A program made the position numbers and the translations under genes. DNA of 64,000 nucleotides from Halocynthiibacter namhaensis. Lineage in GTDB: Bacteria; Pseudomonadota; Alphaproteobacteria; Rhodobacterales; Rhodobacteraceae. The stretch lies in assembly GCF_000812685.1 (NCBI RefSeq), contig NZ_JWIF01000072.1, positions 1 through 64,000 on the forward strand, in the 5' to 3' direction. The notes below the pieces were generated by a model that was not told the DNA's origin, ran no database searches, and saw nothing but the letters and a program-made list of their open reading frames with translations. Shown one piece after another: positions 1-8,697 of this stretch (the first letter of the stretch is position 1; every line of letters starts with the position of its first letter).

Positions 1-585
1 GCGCAAAGCAACGGCCATATCTAACGCCCGGATTGCCAGATCCTTCTTCATGCGGTTACTGATAGCCCATCCGATGACGCGGCGAGAATACAGGTCAAGG
101 ATGACGGCAAGATACAGCCAACCTTCGCTGGTCCAAATGTAGCTGATGTCGCCAGCCCATTTCTGATTGGGGCCAGTCGCTGAGAAATCTTGATCCAACA
201 GATTTGGTGCAATGTTGAACGTGTGGTTGCTGTCCGTTGTCGCCTTGTATTTCTGGGTTCTGATGATCTTGATGCCATTCTCGCCCATCAGACGTCCGAC
301 CCTGCGATGGCCCACCGGTAATCCCAATTCTTGCAGTTCCTCGGTTATCCGAGGCCGCCCATAGCTTTGCAGGCTTAAGCGATGCTGTTCACGGATGTGA
401 GCCAGGATCACCATATCATCGCGTTGACGCTGGCTCATCGGGCGAACCCGCCACGCGCGAAAACCACGTGATGTGACCCGCATAACTTTTGTTCAGGAAC
501 TCAACTGGCCATTCTTCTTTCCAGGCGTCGATGAACGCAAATCTCACCGGCTTTGGCCTGCAAAGAAGATTGCCGCCTTTTTTAA
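1..585 (-). pseudogene. IS3-family transposase OrfB (DDE integrase), frameshifted and cut by the window edge
   Basis: This is the catalytic half of the IS3 transposase (rve integrase fold). The frame opens with VRFAFIDAWKEEWPVEFL near 547. It is lost at an AAAA run (487-490 on plus) and continues in another frame as KVMRVTSRGFRAW, then MSQRQRDDMVILAHIREQHR. Downstream come an HTH_21-like region and GDISYIWTSEGWLYLAVILDL, which holds the first two DDE aspartates. The glutamate lies beyond base 1. One extra A in the run explains the break. An intact copy elsewhere in the genome would show whether this indel is real. Confidence 0.75.
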
Positions 586-820
586 CACTTCCCTCTCCTC
601 GCGCAGCAGACGGACTTCCTTGCGAAGCCGCGTGTTCTCCTTCTCAACGTCTTCATGCGGTCCTGACATCAGGTCATCGTGTTGATGCTGTTGAACCCAT
701 TTGTTCAGCGTCGAAAGCCCAACCCCCAAATCAGAAGCCGCTTGTGGTCGTGTTCAGTCCACTCGTCGTCGCCATGCGCACCGCATCACGCCGAAACTCG
801 TCTGTGTATCTCTTTGCCAT
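544..820 (-). pseudogene. IS3-family transposase OrfA, frameshifted
   Basis: OrfA supplies the N-terminal HTH and leucine zipper of an IS3 transposase. The ATG at 820 follows a GGAG ribosome site and the protein begins MAKRYTDEFRRDAVR, typical of the family. After about 22 codons the frame closes. Reading resumes in the next frame as RPQAASDLGVGLSTLNKW and runs through a charged coiled-coil region to KKAAIFFAGQSR and a stop at 544. Removing one base near 752-756 (CTGAACACGA versus expected CTGACACGA) restores a continuous frame. The HTH is therefore separated from the rest, and the copy is probably inactive unless the indel is a sequence error. Confidence 0.8.
577..583 (-). other. Programmed -1 frameshift slippery site of the IS
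   Basis: On the minus strand AAAAAAG lies inside the VLKKAA codons near the end of OrfA. OrfB lies in the -1 frame relative to OrfA and overlaps its end. This is the standard arrangement by which IS3 elements make the OrfAB fusion transposase. Confidence 0.6.
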
Positions 821-882
821 TCTCTATCTCCTTCATAGCAAACATTGCTCGAAAGAGACCGGAACTAAACCGCGACAAGACC

Positions 883-2020
883 ATAGACTATGATGACATC
901 ATTGATGCCGGCAGTGGAGCGGATACCGTAGATGGTGGACGGGGCGACGACACGATCACCGGCGGCACGGGCGATGATACACTCGCTGGTGGCGCTGGCT
1001 CAGACACTATTTTCGGTGGTGATGATAATGATCTCATTTATGGCGACGAGTTACCAACAAGCAGCGTTGGCGTCGATGCTGGACTGATTGACCTTTCATA
1101 CACGGATATTCGCAGTGGATCAGCGACACAATCTGGCACGAACCAAGCGGCCGCTGGCGACACGGTCATTTTCGACAATATTGGTGTCACCTCGGATGGG
1201 CGCGTCATCTATGGTAAGTTGGAGTTAGTTGAAAAATCTGATCCCAATCTGACTGTTGACCTGGTTGGAAACCAGTTTCTGGATATCCGTCTGAATGGTA
1301 CCAATGATCCCGGCGTCGCAGGCGAAACCGCCACCTTTAAGCTAAGTTTTTTTGATACAGCGACGGATCAACCGATCTCATTGAACGGGCATTCGGTTTT
1401 TACCGATGTTGATCAGACGGCGAATGGCACAGAGGTTCTGACGCTCCCCGAAGACAGCTTCAGCGCCTTCGGCGTTACCAGTTCCAATACGCTAAACATT
1501 TCGACGCAAAATGGCTCTACCGTGGTCACCGGTACGACAAATTCTGCGCCTGCGGATCAGAACGCCTGGTTGACGGCCTACTTTGAAAATCAAGAATCGG
1601 TAACATTCACGGCCGCTGCTCGGGGGGCTACGACAGGGTATTCACTTGGGCCAGGAAAGGCCGACGACGAGATCGTCACCCCAATCATCAGCAGCGATGA
1701 CATCATTGATGCAGGTGATGGCGATGACGTCGTCTATGGGATGGCTGGCGACGACACGATCACCGGCGGCACAGGCGATGATACGATCTCTGGTGGTACA
1801 GGCAATGACGAGATCACGGGTGGTGCTGATGATGATACTGTCACGGGTGGTGAAGGTGACGATAGGTTCATCTACAATGCTGGTGACGGTGTAGATACGA
1901 TCACAGATTTCGGTGCCGATTCAACCAACGCAGATGACGGTGATAACACCAACAATGATTTCATCAATCTTGCACCATTTTATACCAATCAGACGGAATT
2001 TGAGGCCGATTTAGCCGATG
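883..2020 (+). pseudogene. RTX (hemolysin-type calcium-binding) protein fragment
   Basis: Two blocks of glycine/aspartate nonapeptides (GGxGxDxxx type) flank a domain of about 190 residues without repeats. The first block is at about 900-1050, the second at about 1700-1880. After the second comes the DxFIYNAGDGVDTITDF-like segment that closes RTX beta-rolls. These motifs mark a calcium-binding protein exported by a type I system. The gene has no start, because its 5' part is cut off by the IS3 element, and no true end. After ADLADD (about 2017) the sequence switches to narG DNA in another frame and the RTX frame stops at 2064. It is a double-ended fragment and should not encode a functional protein. 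Confidence 0.8.
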
Positions 2021-2440
2021 ATGCTGACGCTCAACCGTGGTGGTCCTGTGGTTTGGCTGTCTGAAAATGACGCCAAAGTTGCGGGTCTGGTCGATAATGA
2101 TTGGGTCGAAGTCTATAATGCCAATGGGGCGCTGACCGCACGTTGTGTCGTTTCCCAGCGGATGAAAGACGGCACGATCTTTATGTATCACGCCCAGGAA
2201 AAGATCATCAACACACCGGGTTCTGAGAAAACCCGCAATCGCGGTGGCATCCATAACTCGGTCACGCGGACAACCGTGAAACCGACCCATATGATCGGCG
2301 GCTATGCGCACCAATCTTATGGTTTCAACTACTACGGTACTGTTGGTTCTAACCGCGATGAATTCGTGATTGTGCGTAAAATGCGCAATGTTGACTGGCT
2401 AGATACCCCTGCAACCCAATCCCCGGAGGCAGCAGAATGA
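2018..2440 (+). pseudogene. narG: Nitrate reductase alpha subunit NarG, C-terminal remnant
   Basis: The 140 codons match the extreme C-terminus of membrane-bound nitrate reductase alpha: MLTLNRGGPVVWLSENDAK, GALTARCVVSQR, YHAQEKIINTPGSE, RGGIHNSVTR, PTHMIGGYA and YGTVGSNRDEFVIVRKM. Full NarG is about 1,240 residues, so roughly nine tenths is missing, including the FS0 cluster and most of the molybdenum-cofactor domains. The 5' side is RTX sequence in a different frame, so this is a deletion junction and not a fusion protein. The stop overlaps the narH start (ATGA), the original operon spacing. No respiratory nitrate reduction can come from this copy. Confidence 0.9.
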
Positions 2441-4010
2441 AGATCCGCGCACAAATCGGCAAGGTTTTAAACCTTGATAAATGTATCGGCTGTCACACCT
2501 GTTCGGTGACCTGTAAAAACGTCTGGACCTCGCGTGAGGGGGTCGAGTACGCATGGTTCAACAACGTTGAGACCAAACCAGGCACAGGTTACCCGAAAGA
2601 TTGGGAAAACCAAAAGCGTTGGAATGGCGGTTGGGAACGCACCAAAAAGGGTAAACTTCAACCCAAGATGGGGTCAAAATGGCGGGTGCTGGCCAAGATC
2701 TTTGGCAACCCTGATCTGCCGGAAATCGACGATTACTATGAACCGTTGATTTCGACTATGACCACCTGAAATCGGCCCCAGAAATGACGGCTTTCCCAAC
2801 TGCGTGCCCAAGATCCAAGATCACCGGCGAGCGGATGGAAAAGATCGAGATGGGCCCAAACTGGGAAGAAATTCTTGGGGGTGAGTTCTCAAAGCGTAGT
2901 GAAGACTACAACTTTGAGGGCATCCAAAAGGAAATCTACGGCGAATATGAAAATACATTCATGATGTATTTGCCGCGTCTATGCGAACATTACCTCAATC
3001 CAACCTGTGCGGCTGCCTGTCCAAGTGGTGCGATCTATAAGCGCGAAGAAGACGGTATCGTCTTGATTGATCAAGAAAAATGTCGTGGCTGGCGCATGTG
3101 TGTGTCTGGCTGTCCTTACAAAAAGATCTACTACAACTGGGACAGCGGCAAATCAGAGAAATGCACATTCTGTTACCCGCGCATTGAATCTGGCCTGCCA
3201 ACTGTTTGTTCGGAAACCTGCGTTGGGCGTATTCGGTATTTGGGCGTGATGTTGTACGACCAAGACCGCATTGATGCGGCTGCGAATACACCGAATGAAC
3301 AAGATCTGTACCAGGAACAATGTGACATTTTCCTCGATCCAAATGATCCGGAAATCGCTGCAGAGGCCATCCGCCAAGGTGTGCCTCAGGATTGGGTGAA
3401 ATCTGCGCAGAACTCGCCGATCTACAAAATGGCGATGGATTGGAAGATCGCATTCCCACTGCACCCAGAATATCGCACCCTGCCGATGGTTTGGTATATC
3501 CCGCCATTGTCACCGATCCAGAACGCAGCAGAAGCTGGCGCAATTGGCATTGATAACGAAATGCCTGACGTTAAATCTTTGCGTATCCCTGTGAAATATC
3601 TGGCAAATATGCTGACCGCTGGGAAAGAAGAACCTGTCGTTCATGCGCTGGAACGGATGCTTGCGATGCGTGCTTATATGCGGTCCAAAACCGTTGATGG
3701 CGTGATTGATGCGGGCATTGCGGAACGTGTTGGCATGACACCTGAGCTGATTGAGGACATGTATCAGATCATGGCGATTGCGAACTATGAGGACCGTTTT
3801 GTTGTGCCAACCGCGCACCGTGAACTTGCGGAAGACGCGCGTGATATTCGCAGCGGCTGTGGTTTCACCGATGGTAATGGCTGTTCCACTGGCACCTCAA
3901 AACCATCGATGTTTGGAGGCAAATCGAAAGATTTCCGTCTGCCGACCCCCCAGCCGAACCCCCTGCCAAATCCAATGCACACTGGACCTAACAAAGTGGG
4001 AACAAACTAA
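2437..4010 (+). pseudogene. narH: Nitrate reductase beta subunit NarH, frameshifted and missing one Fe-S cysteine
   Basis: NarH carries four Fe-S clusters that pass electrons from NarI to NarG. The first 104 codons include the CIGCHTCSVTCKN ligand set. The frame then breaks near 2746. Expected CCGTTTGATTTC reads CCGTTGATTTC, a one-base deletion, and the conserved sequence continues in another frame (FDYDHLKSAPEM, then a long frame from 2784). The second cluster motif reads CEHYLNPTC where the family has CEHCLNPTC, so a ligand cysteine is tyrosine (codon 2991-2993). CRGWRMCVSGCPYKK and CTFCYPRIESGLPTVCSETC are intact. The two independent lesions fit decay after narG was lost. Confidence 0.88.
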
Positions 4011-4726
4011 TGCATATGCCACTTAAAGCGATCTCTGCGATCTTAAGTTACCCCACCGAGGAATTTCAGGCCGCGGCCCAAGAACTGAAGGACGCCCTTG
4101 CACAGGGCGGCCTTCTCACCCCGGAATTGATCGATCTCATGTCACGCCTCGTGGATGACATCGCTGGGCAAGACATCTATGAAGTTCAGGAACGTTATGT
4201 GTCGATTTTCGATCGCTCCCGCACGCTTTCACTGAACCTGTTTGAACATGTGCACGGCGAAAGCCGTGACCGTGGGCCTGCAATGGTGGATCTGGTTGAA
4301 ATGTATCGCGCCGGTGGGTTTGACCCTATCGCGTCCGAATTGCCCGACCATTTGCCTGTGCTTTTAGAATTCCTGGCGTCTCGTCCGCTTGAGGAAACCA
4401 AAGATATTCTGGGTGACACAGCGCATATTCTGGAAAACCTGCAAACCCGTCTGACACGTCGCGAAAGTGTCTACGCGGCGGCCATGGCAGCGCTTCAACA
4501 TATCGCCGGCGTTAAAGCAGATGCGGCCGCTGTTGAGGCCCTTTTGTCCGTGCCCGATGAGGACCCGGATGATCTAGAAGCCCTTGATGCGGTTTGGGAA
4601 GAAGCCGAAGTCACCTTTGGCCCCGACCCATCCGCAGGTTGCCCGCAAGTGCGCGATATCCTGTCCAATCTGGATCAACCCGTCAATCAGCCAACGGATG
4701 GCAACCGCGCCTCCGCAGCCCAATAA
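4010..4726 (+). CDS. narJ: Nitrate reductase assembly chaperone NarJ
   Basis: This 238-residue protein resembles NarJ, the cytoplasmic chaperone that holds apo-NarGH while molybdenum cofactor is inserted. It is not part of the final enzyme. Family features visible are the early ILSYPTEEF, the central ERYVSIFDRSRTLSLNLFEHVHGESRDRGPAM block and the following PDHLPVLLEFLA. The start overlaps the narH stop (TAATG), and narI follows after 12 bases. The frame is intact although its clients NarG and NarH are broken, so the gene has probably lost its function but not yet its reading frame. Confidence 0.9.
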   Translation: MHMPLKAISAILSYPTEEFQAAAQELKDALAQGGLLTPELIDLMSRLVDDIAGQDIYEVQERYVSIFDRSRTLSLNLFEHVHGESRDRGPAMVDLVEMYRAGGFDPIASELPDHLPVLLEFLASRPLEETKDILGDTAHILENLQTRLTRRESVYAAAMAALQHIAGVKADAAAVEALLSVPDEDPDDLEALDAVWEEAEVTFGPDPSAGCPQVRDILSNLDQPVNQPTDGNRASAAQ

Positions 4727-4738
4727 GGAGACAGAAAG

Positions 4739-5425
4739 ATGCATGATTTTCTGTACGGAACTTACCCATACATCGCGATTACCGTGATGATCCTGGGCTC
4801 GATTGCCCGGTATGAACGTGACCCTTTTACCTGGAAATCCAGCTCCTCCCAACTCTTGCGTCGCAAGCAGTTGATCATGGGATCTGTGTTGTTCCACATC
4901 GGTGTTTTAATCATTTTCGCCGGTCACTTTGTTGGCCTTCTGACACCCACCCAAGTCTTTGATGCCATTGGGATTTCCCATGGTGCGAAACAAACATTGG
5001 CTGTTGTCGCAGGTGGCATCGCGGGCACGATGGCGCTGGTGGGTGGTCTGATGTTGTTTCATCGCCGCTGGACTGATCCACGCATTCGCAAGACCAGTTC
5101 ATTCGCTGACATCGCCATCCTTGGCATGTTGATTGCACAGCTGATCTTGGGTCTGATGACTGTGTTTGTGTCTTTGGGTCACCTTGATGGTCATGAAATG
5201 GTTAAATTCATGTCCTGGGCGCAAGGCGTCGTCTTCTTTGACGGCGCGGCGGCAAGTTACATCGCGGATGTGTCTTGGGTGTTCAAACTGCACCTGTTCT
5301 TGGGCCTGACCATCTTCTTGGTCTTCCCGTTCACACGTCTTGTTCACATGCTGTCAGCCCCGGTGCGTTACTTTGTGCGCCCTGGCTATCAGATCGTGCG
5401 TTCACGTCGTGAAAACAACAACTAA
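4739..5425 (+). CDS. narI: Nitrate reductase gamma subunit NarI (cytochrome b)
   Basis: This 228-residue membrane protein matches NarI, the dihaem cytochrome b that takes electrons from quinol and anchors NarGH to the inner membrane. Five hydrophobic segments are visible, starting with YPYIAITVMILGSIARYERDP. Candidate haem-ligand histidines lie in the second segment (LFHIGVLIIFAGHFVG) and the last one (KLHLFLG and LVHMLS). The start follows AGGAGAC. The reading frame is intact, but with narG gone and narH broken no complete NarGHI enzyme can be assembled from this locus. Confidence 0.92.
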   Translation: MHDFLYGTYPYIAITVMILGSIARYERDPFTWKSSSSQLLRRKQLIMGSVLFHIGVLIIFAGHFVGLLTPTQVFDAIGISHGAKQTLAVVAGGIAGTMALVGGLMLFHRRWTDPRIRKTSSFADIAILGMLIAQLILGLMTVFVSLGHLDGHEMVKFMSWAQGVVFFDGAAASYIADVSWVFKLHLFLGLTIFLVFPFTRLVHMLSAPVRYFVRPGYQIVRSRRENNN

Positions 5426-5445
5426 GCAAAAGCGGAGTACCCAAA

Positions 5446-6257
5446 ATGGCAAAACCCCTTTTCCCTGAGGTCACAGTCAATGGCCAGGTGATTGCGTCTG
5501 AAGATATCGCGCAAGAAGCCCAAAATCACGAAGCCCCCAAGGGAAAACCGGGTTGGGCCTGGCAGGCAGGGGCGCGCGCCCTTGTCATCCGCGAATTGAT
5601 CTTGGAAGAGGCCCGCAAAATGGGTCTCTCCCCGCTTCAGCTGAAGTGGCACCGGGCAAATTTGAAACCGATGATGAATCATTGATCCGTCAGGTGCTTG
5701 ACGAACGTGTTGTCGCTGAGGATATTCCTGAGGACGCCATCAAACGCGCCTTTGAAACCCACCGCGAACGATTCCGTGCCCCGTCTTTATACGAAGCCGC
5801 GCATATTCTTTTCGCCATTAAACCTGGTGCGGAAGATGGCCATCCACAATCACGCGACAAAGCCCTTCAAAAGGCGGAACTCGTGTTGAAATTGGTCAAT
5901 GAAAAACCAAAGAAGTTTGGTCAAGCGGCGCGCGAAAACTCTGATTGTTCGTCCAAGGGCAATGATGGCATGCTGGGGCAATTGTCCACTGGCGACACGG
6001 TGCCCGAATTTGACGCCGCCCTTGCGACCATCACAGTGGGCGAAGTGCATCCTGAGTTGATTGAAACCGAATTTGGCTTTCATATCATCCGCCTGGATGC
6101 ACGTGCGGAAGGGGATTTCCTGCCTTATGACAGCGTCAAAACCACCATAAGCGAAGCGATGGAACGCGCAGCCTGGGCGCAAGCAGCACAACGCTTCACC
6201 GCTGAACTTGTCACCGGGGCAGAGATCACTGGCCTGCGTTTAACTGCCGCTGCTTGA
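5446..6257 (+). pseudogene. Parvulin-type peptidyl-prolyl isomerase of the nar operon, frameshifted
   Basis: A PpiC/parvulin-like protein often follows narGHJI and is thought to help fold the reductase. The frame starts at 5446 (MAKPLFPEVTVNGQVIASEDI), runs about 60 codons and then breaks in the CCCC run at 5630-5633. The sequence continues one frame over as PASAEVAPGKFETDDESLIRQ into the rotamase domain (AAHILFAIKPG, SDCSSKGNDGMLGQLSTGD, EFGFHIIRLDARAEG) and stops at 6257. Adding one base to the C run rejoins the parts. This is the third damaged gene of this operon. Confidence 0.82.
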
Positions 6258-6275
6258 TCTAAAGAAAGGCTTACA

Positions 6276-6788
6276 ATGAAAATCGGTTATACGAAAATCT
6301 CGGCCCAGGGTGAATTGGACCTCTTGTTGTCGGATGTCGCGCATCAACTCGAAGCCGACGGAAAACGTTGCATGGGGATTGTTCAGATCAACTCATACCG
6401 AGACAATTGCCACCGCTGCGACATGGATGTGCAAGTGCTGTCCGGTGGTCCAAAAATTCGCATTTCTCAAGATTTGGGAAATGACAGCCACGGATGCCGT
6501 TTAAACCCAGACGCGATGGCCCAAGCAATTGCAGGCGTGGAACAACGCATGCAGGACGGCTTTGACGTCTTCCTGCTGAACAAGTTCGGTCGACAGGAAA
6601 GTGAAGGCAAAGGCTTTCGAGAACTTCTTGGCGATGCGGCGGCGGCGGGTGCCAGTATCTTGGTTGGCACCAACGGCCTCAACGAAAGCTCATTCATCGA
6701 ATTTTCCGGGGGTGAAGCAGAATTCATTGCCCCAAATAAAACCGCCATTCTGTCATGGCTTGGCGATCCAGAACGTATCTGTGCCTAA
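6276..6788 (+). CDS. DUF2478 family protein, probably molybdenum-linked
   Basis: The 170-residue protein resembles DUF2478 proteins, which have an NTPase-like fold and are often found beside molybdate transport or molybdoenzyme genes. Conserved pieces are the opening IGYTKISAQGELD, the cysteine-containing HRCDMDVQVLSGGPKIRISQ, and LLNKFGRQESEGKGFRELL followed by VGTNGLN. There is no classical Walker A motif. It follows the parvulin remnant by 18 bases and ends the operon just before a strong terminator. The association suggests a role around molybdenum cofactor or nitrate reductase, but no reaction is known to me. The frame is intact. Confidence 0.7.
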   Translation: MKIGYTKISAQGELDLLLSDVAHQLEADGKRCMGIVQINSYRDNCHRCDMDVQVLSGGPKIRISQDLGNDSHGCRLNPDAMAQAIAGVEQRMQDGFDVFLLNKFGRQESEGKGFRELLGDAAAAGASILVGTNGLNESSFIEFSGGEAEFIAPNKTAILSWLGDPERICA

Positions 6789-6801
6789 TACAGGCGAACA
6801 T

Positions 6802-6837
6802 AAAAAAAGCCGGCGAAGGTGTCCCCCGCCGGCTTTT
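6802..6837. terminator. Bidirectional rho-independent terminator
   Basis: A GC stem GCCGGCG (6809-6815) pairs with CGCCGGC (6827-6833), flanked by seven A on the left and four T on the right. It can therefore end transcription from both sides. It lies between the convergent DUF2478 gene and BCCT transporter gene. Confidence 0.88.
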
Positions 6838-6854
6838 AACGTGCTTAGTAGGTC

Positions 6855-8663
6855 TTATTCGGTGCCTTCTTTGCGGCGCAGATTGTCACGCCACATTGCT
6901 TTCGCCAAAGATAACATCATCAGGCCCATCACTGCTGTGAATGGAAGTGCGCCGATGATCATCGCATTTTTCAGCGCATCAAGTCCGCCACCGCCTGCCA
7001 GCAACAAGGACGCAATCACCAGGGTCAGAACAATGCCCCAAACGATGCGGTGTTTCACGCCAGCTTCTTGGTCACCACCGGACATGATGGTGTTCATCAC
7101 CAGAATGCCTGAGTCAGCAGAGGTCACAAGGAAGGTCAGGATCAAGACAACACACATCACGCTCAGCGCGGTCAGGAGTGGGCCTTGGATCATTTGCTCA
7201 AGCGTCACGAACAATTTTGCTGTGTTGCTTGCGCCGATGATCGCGCCTTCTGCAGCGCCGCTGAGTTCCAAGTCAATCGCTGTACCGCCCAAAATGGTCA
7301 TCCAAGCGAAACACACCATAGACGGAGCAATCACACAGCCGATGATGAATTCACGTACGGAACGACCGCGGGAAATACGGGCCAAGAACAAGCCAACGAA
7401 AGGTGAAAACGCGATCCACCAAGCCCAATAGAAGGTGGTCCAACCAGACTGCCAACCGAACTGACGACCTTGGCTACCAGCTTCGTAAGCCGCAGCAAGT
7501 GTTGCGTCGTCTAATGCGGCTGCTTCGCCTGTTAGGCCAGATTTGAAGCCTTCCAAGCTGCCCCATGCATTCGTCGCACCTGCATAAAGATCAGCTGCCA
7601 ACGGCTGTGCCGCTTCTGGCAAAGCACTTGTAAAGGCCGCTTCTGACAATGGTGAATACGCACCAAAGCTGAGGGACGCGAGGTTGATGATATAGTCAAT
7701 GAACGCAGACACATAGGTGCTCATGGCGAAGGCGAAAGAGCCAAACAAAATGAACACAGACAGCAGGATCACCGACAGAACCAAGTTCAGGTTCGACAGG
7801 TATTTCACGCCTTTGCCCACACCAGATACCGCAGACAAAATCGACAGCGCCATGATGGTCAGCAGACCAGCCAACAAGCCAACTTTGCTTGGTGTTGGTG
7901 TTGGTGCGTCACCGCTTGAATCCATCAGGAACTCAATACCTGTGATCGCATACAGACCGTCAATAAATTGGCTCACACCGAAACCGATGGTCACAGCAAC
8001 CCCAAGGATCGTCGCGATAACACCGAGAATATCAATGATATGTCCCAAAACGCCGTTCACGTGACGACCAAACAAAGGTGTCAGCGCGGTACGGATCGTC
8101 AGCGGCATATCACGGGTATAGGCGTAATAGGCCAAGGACAGGCCAGTCATCACATAGATCGCCCAAGCGTGGAATCCATAGTGCGCGAAGGTGTAACGAT
8201 ACGCTGAAGCAATCGCTTCTTCACTGTTTGGCGCAACTTCACCGGACACAACCACAGGGTTTGAACCCCAGAGGCCAAGTGGTTCTGCGGTCGCGAAAAC
8301 CATCAGACCCACACCCAGACCAGCACCGAACATCATGGAGAACCATGAGAAATTCGAAAATTCAGTGCCTTCACCTGGTTTGCCCAAAACGGTTTTCCCG
8401 GTGGACGGGATAATCGCAACGATCAGCAAAAAGGCCAGGAACATCCCAACAATGATGATGTAGAATGAGTTAAACCCACTCAGCAAAGTGCCGTTGACAC
8501 TTCCCAAGATTTTTCCTGCGCCTGCTGGCCAAACCAGTGCCCAAAGCACAAGTGCAACCATGATGGATTTGGATACAAGCGCAATTGGCAAGCTGTAGCC
8601 TTTATAAAACCCATCGTCTTCTGTGTTGATTTCCAACTTGGTAAATGGTTCGTTAATCGACAT
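6855..8663 (-). CDS. BCCT-family betaine/carnitine/choline transporter
   Basis: The 602-residue protein has about 12 hydrophobic segments and the features of BCCT secondary transporters, which import trimethylammonium compounds with sodium or protons. Visible are FSWFSMMFGAGLGVGLMVFATAEP in the N-terminal half and the tryptophan-rich TFYWAWWIAFSPFVGLF before ISRGRS in the eighth-helix region. A long periplasmic insertion at about residues 330-400 precedes that box. The start at 8663 follows GGAGGG. It is 34 bases downstream of the dehydrogenase gene on the same strand, which suggests uptake of the amine degraded by the neighbours. The exact substrate cannot be read from sequence. Confidence 0.92.
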   Translation of the reverse strand: MSINEPFTKLEINTEDDGFYKGYSLPIALVSKSIMVALVLWALVWPAGAGKILGSVNGTLLSGFNSFYIIIVGMFLAFLLIVAIIPSTGKTVLGKPGEGTEFSNFSWFSMMFGAGLGVGLMVFATAEPLGLWGSNPVVVSGEVAPNSEEAIASAYRYTFAHYGFHAWAIYVMTGLSLAYYAYTRDMPLTIRTALTPLFGRHVNGVLGHIIDILGVIATILGVAVTIGFGVSQFIDGLYAITGIEFLMDSSGDAPTPTPSKVGLLAGLLTIMALSILSAVSGVGKGVKYLSNLNLVLSVILLSVFILFGSFAFAMSTYVSAFIDYIINLASLSFGAYSPLSEAAFTSALPEAAQPLAADLYAGATNAWGSLEGFKSGLTGEAAALDDATLAAAYEAGSQGRQFGWQSGWTTFYWAWWIAFSPFVGLFLARISRGRSVREFIIGCVIAPSMVCFAWMTILGGTAIDLELSGAAEGAIIGASNTAKLFVTLEQMIQGPLLTALSVMCVVLILTFLVTSADSGILVMNTIMSGGDQEAGVKHRIVWGIVLTLVIASLLLAGGGGLDALKNAMIIGALPFTAVMGLMMLSLAKAMWRDNLRRKEGTE

Positions 8664-8697
8664 TTAACCCTCCCTGTTCATTATTTTGGTTGCCTGC

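Larger units (their letters stand above)
1..877 (-). mobile_element. IS3-family insertion sequence, left part outside the window
   Basis: Two overlapping transposase frames on the minus strand (OrfA then OrfB in the -1 frame, with an AAAAAAG slippery run at their junction) define an IS3-type element. The promoter-side end lies upstream of OrfA, between 840 and about 885. The stretch around 870-877 looks like an end starting TGTCGCGG on the minus strand, but with the other end off the window this cannot be matched. The element sits directly against the open RTX frame that starts at 883, so it probably inserted into that gene. Both transposase frames carry extra single-base frameshifts, so this copy is probably not autonomous. 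Confidence 0.8.

Noticed and set aside
900-1880. Tandem repeat or CRISPR-like array
   Set aside because: The periodicity is the 27-base coding repeat of RTX nonapeptides with degenerate units; there are no spacers or identical repeats.
883-2064. Functional RTX-NarG fusion protein
   Set aside because: RTX and narG sequences are in different frames at the junction; the fused tail is only 13 out-of-frame residues.
2995-3543. Minus-strand frame of 182 codons inside narH
   Set aside because: Antisense to conserved NarH sequence with recognisable cysteine motifs on the plus strand; no protein features of its own.
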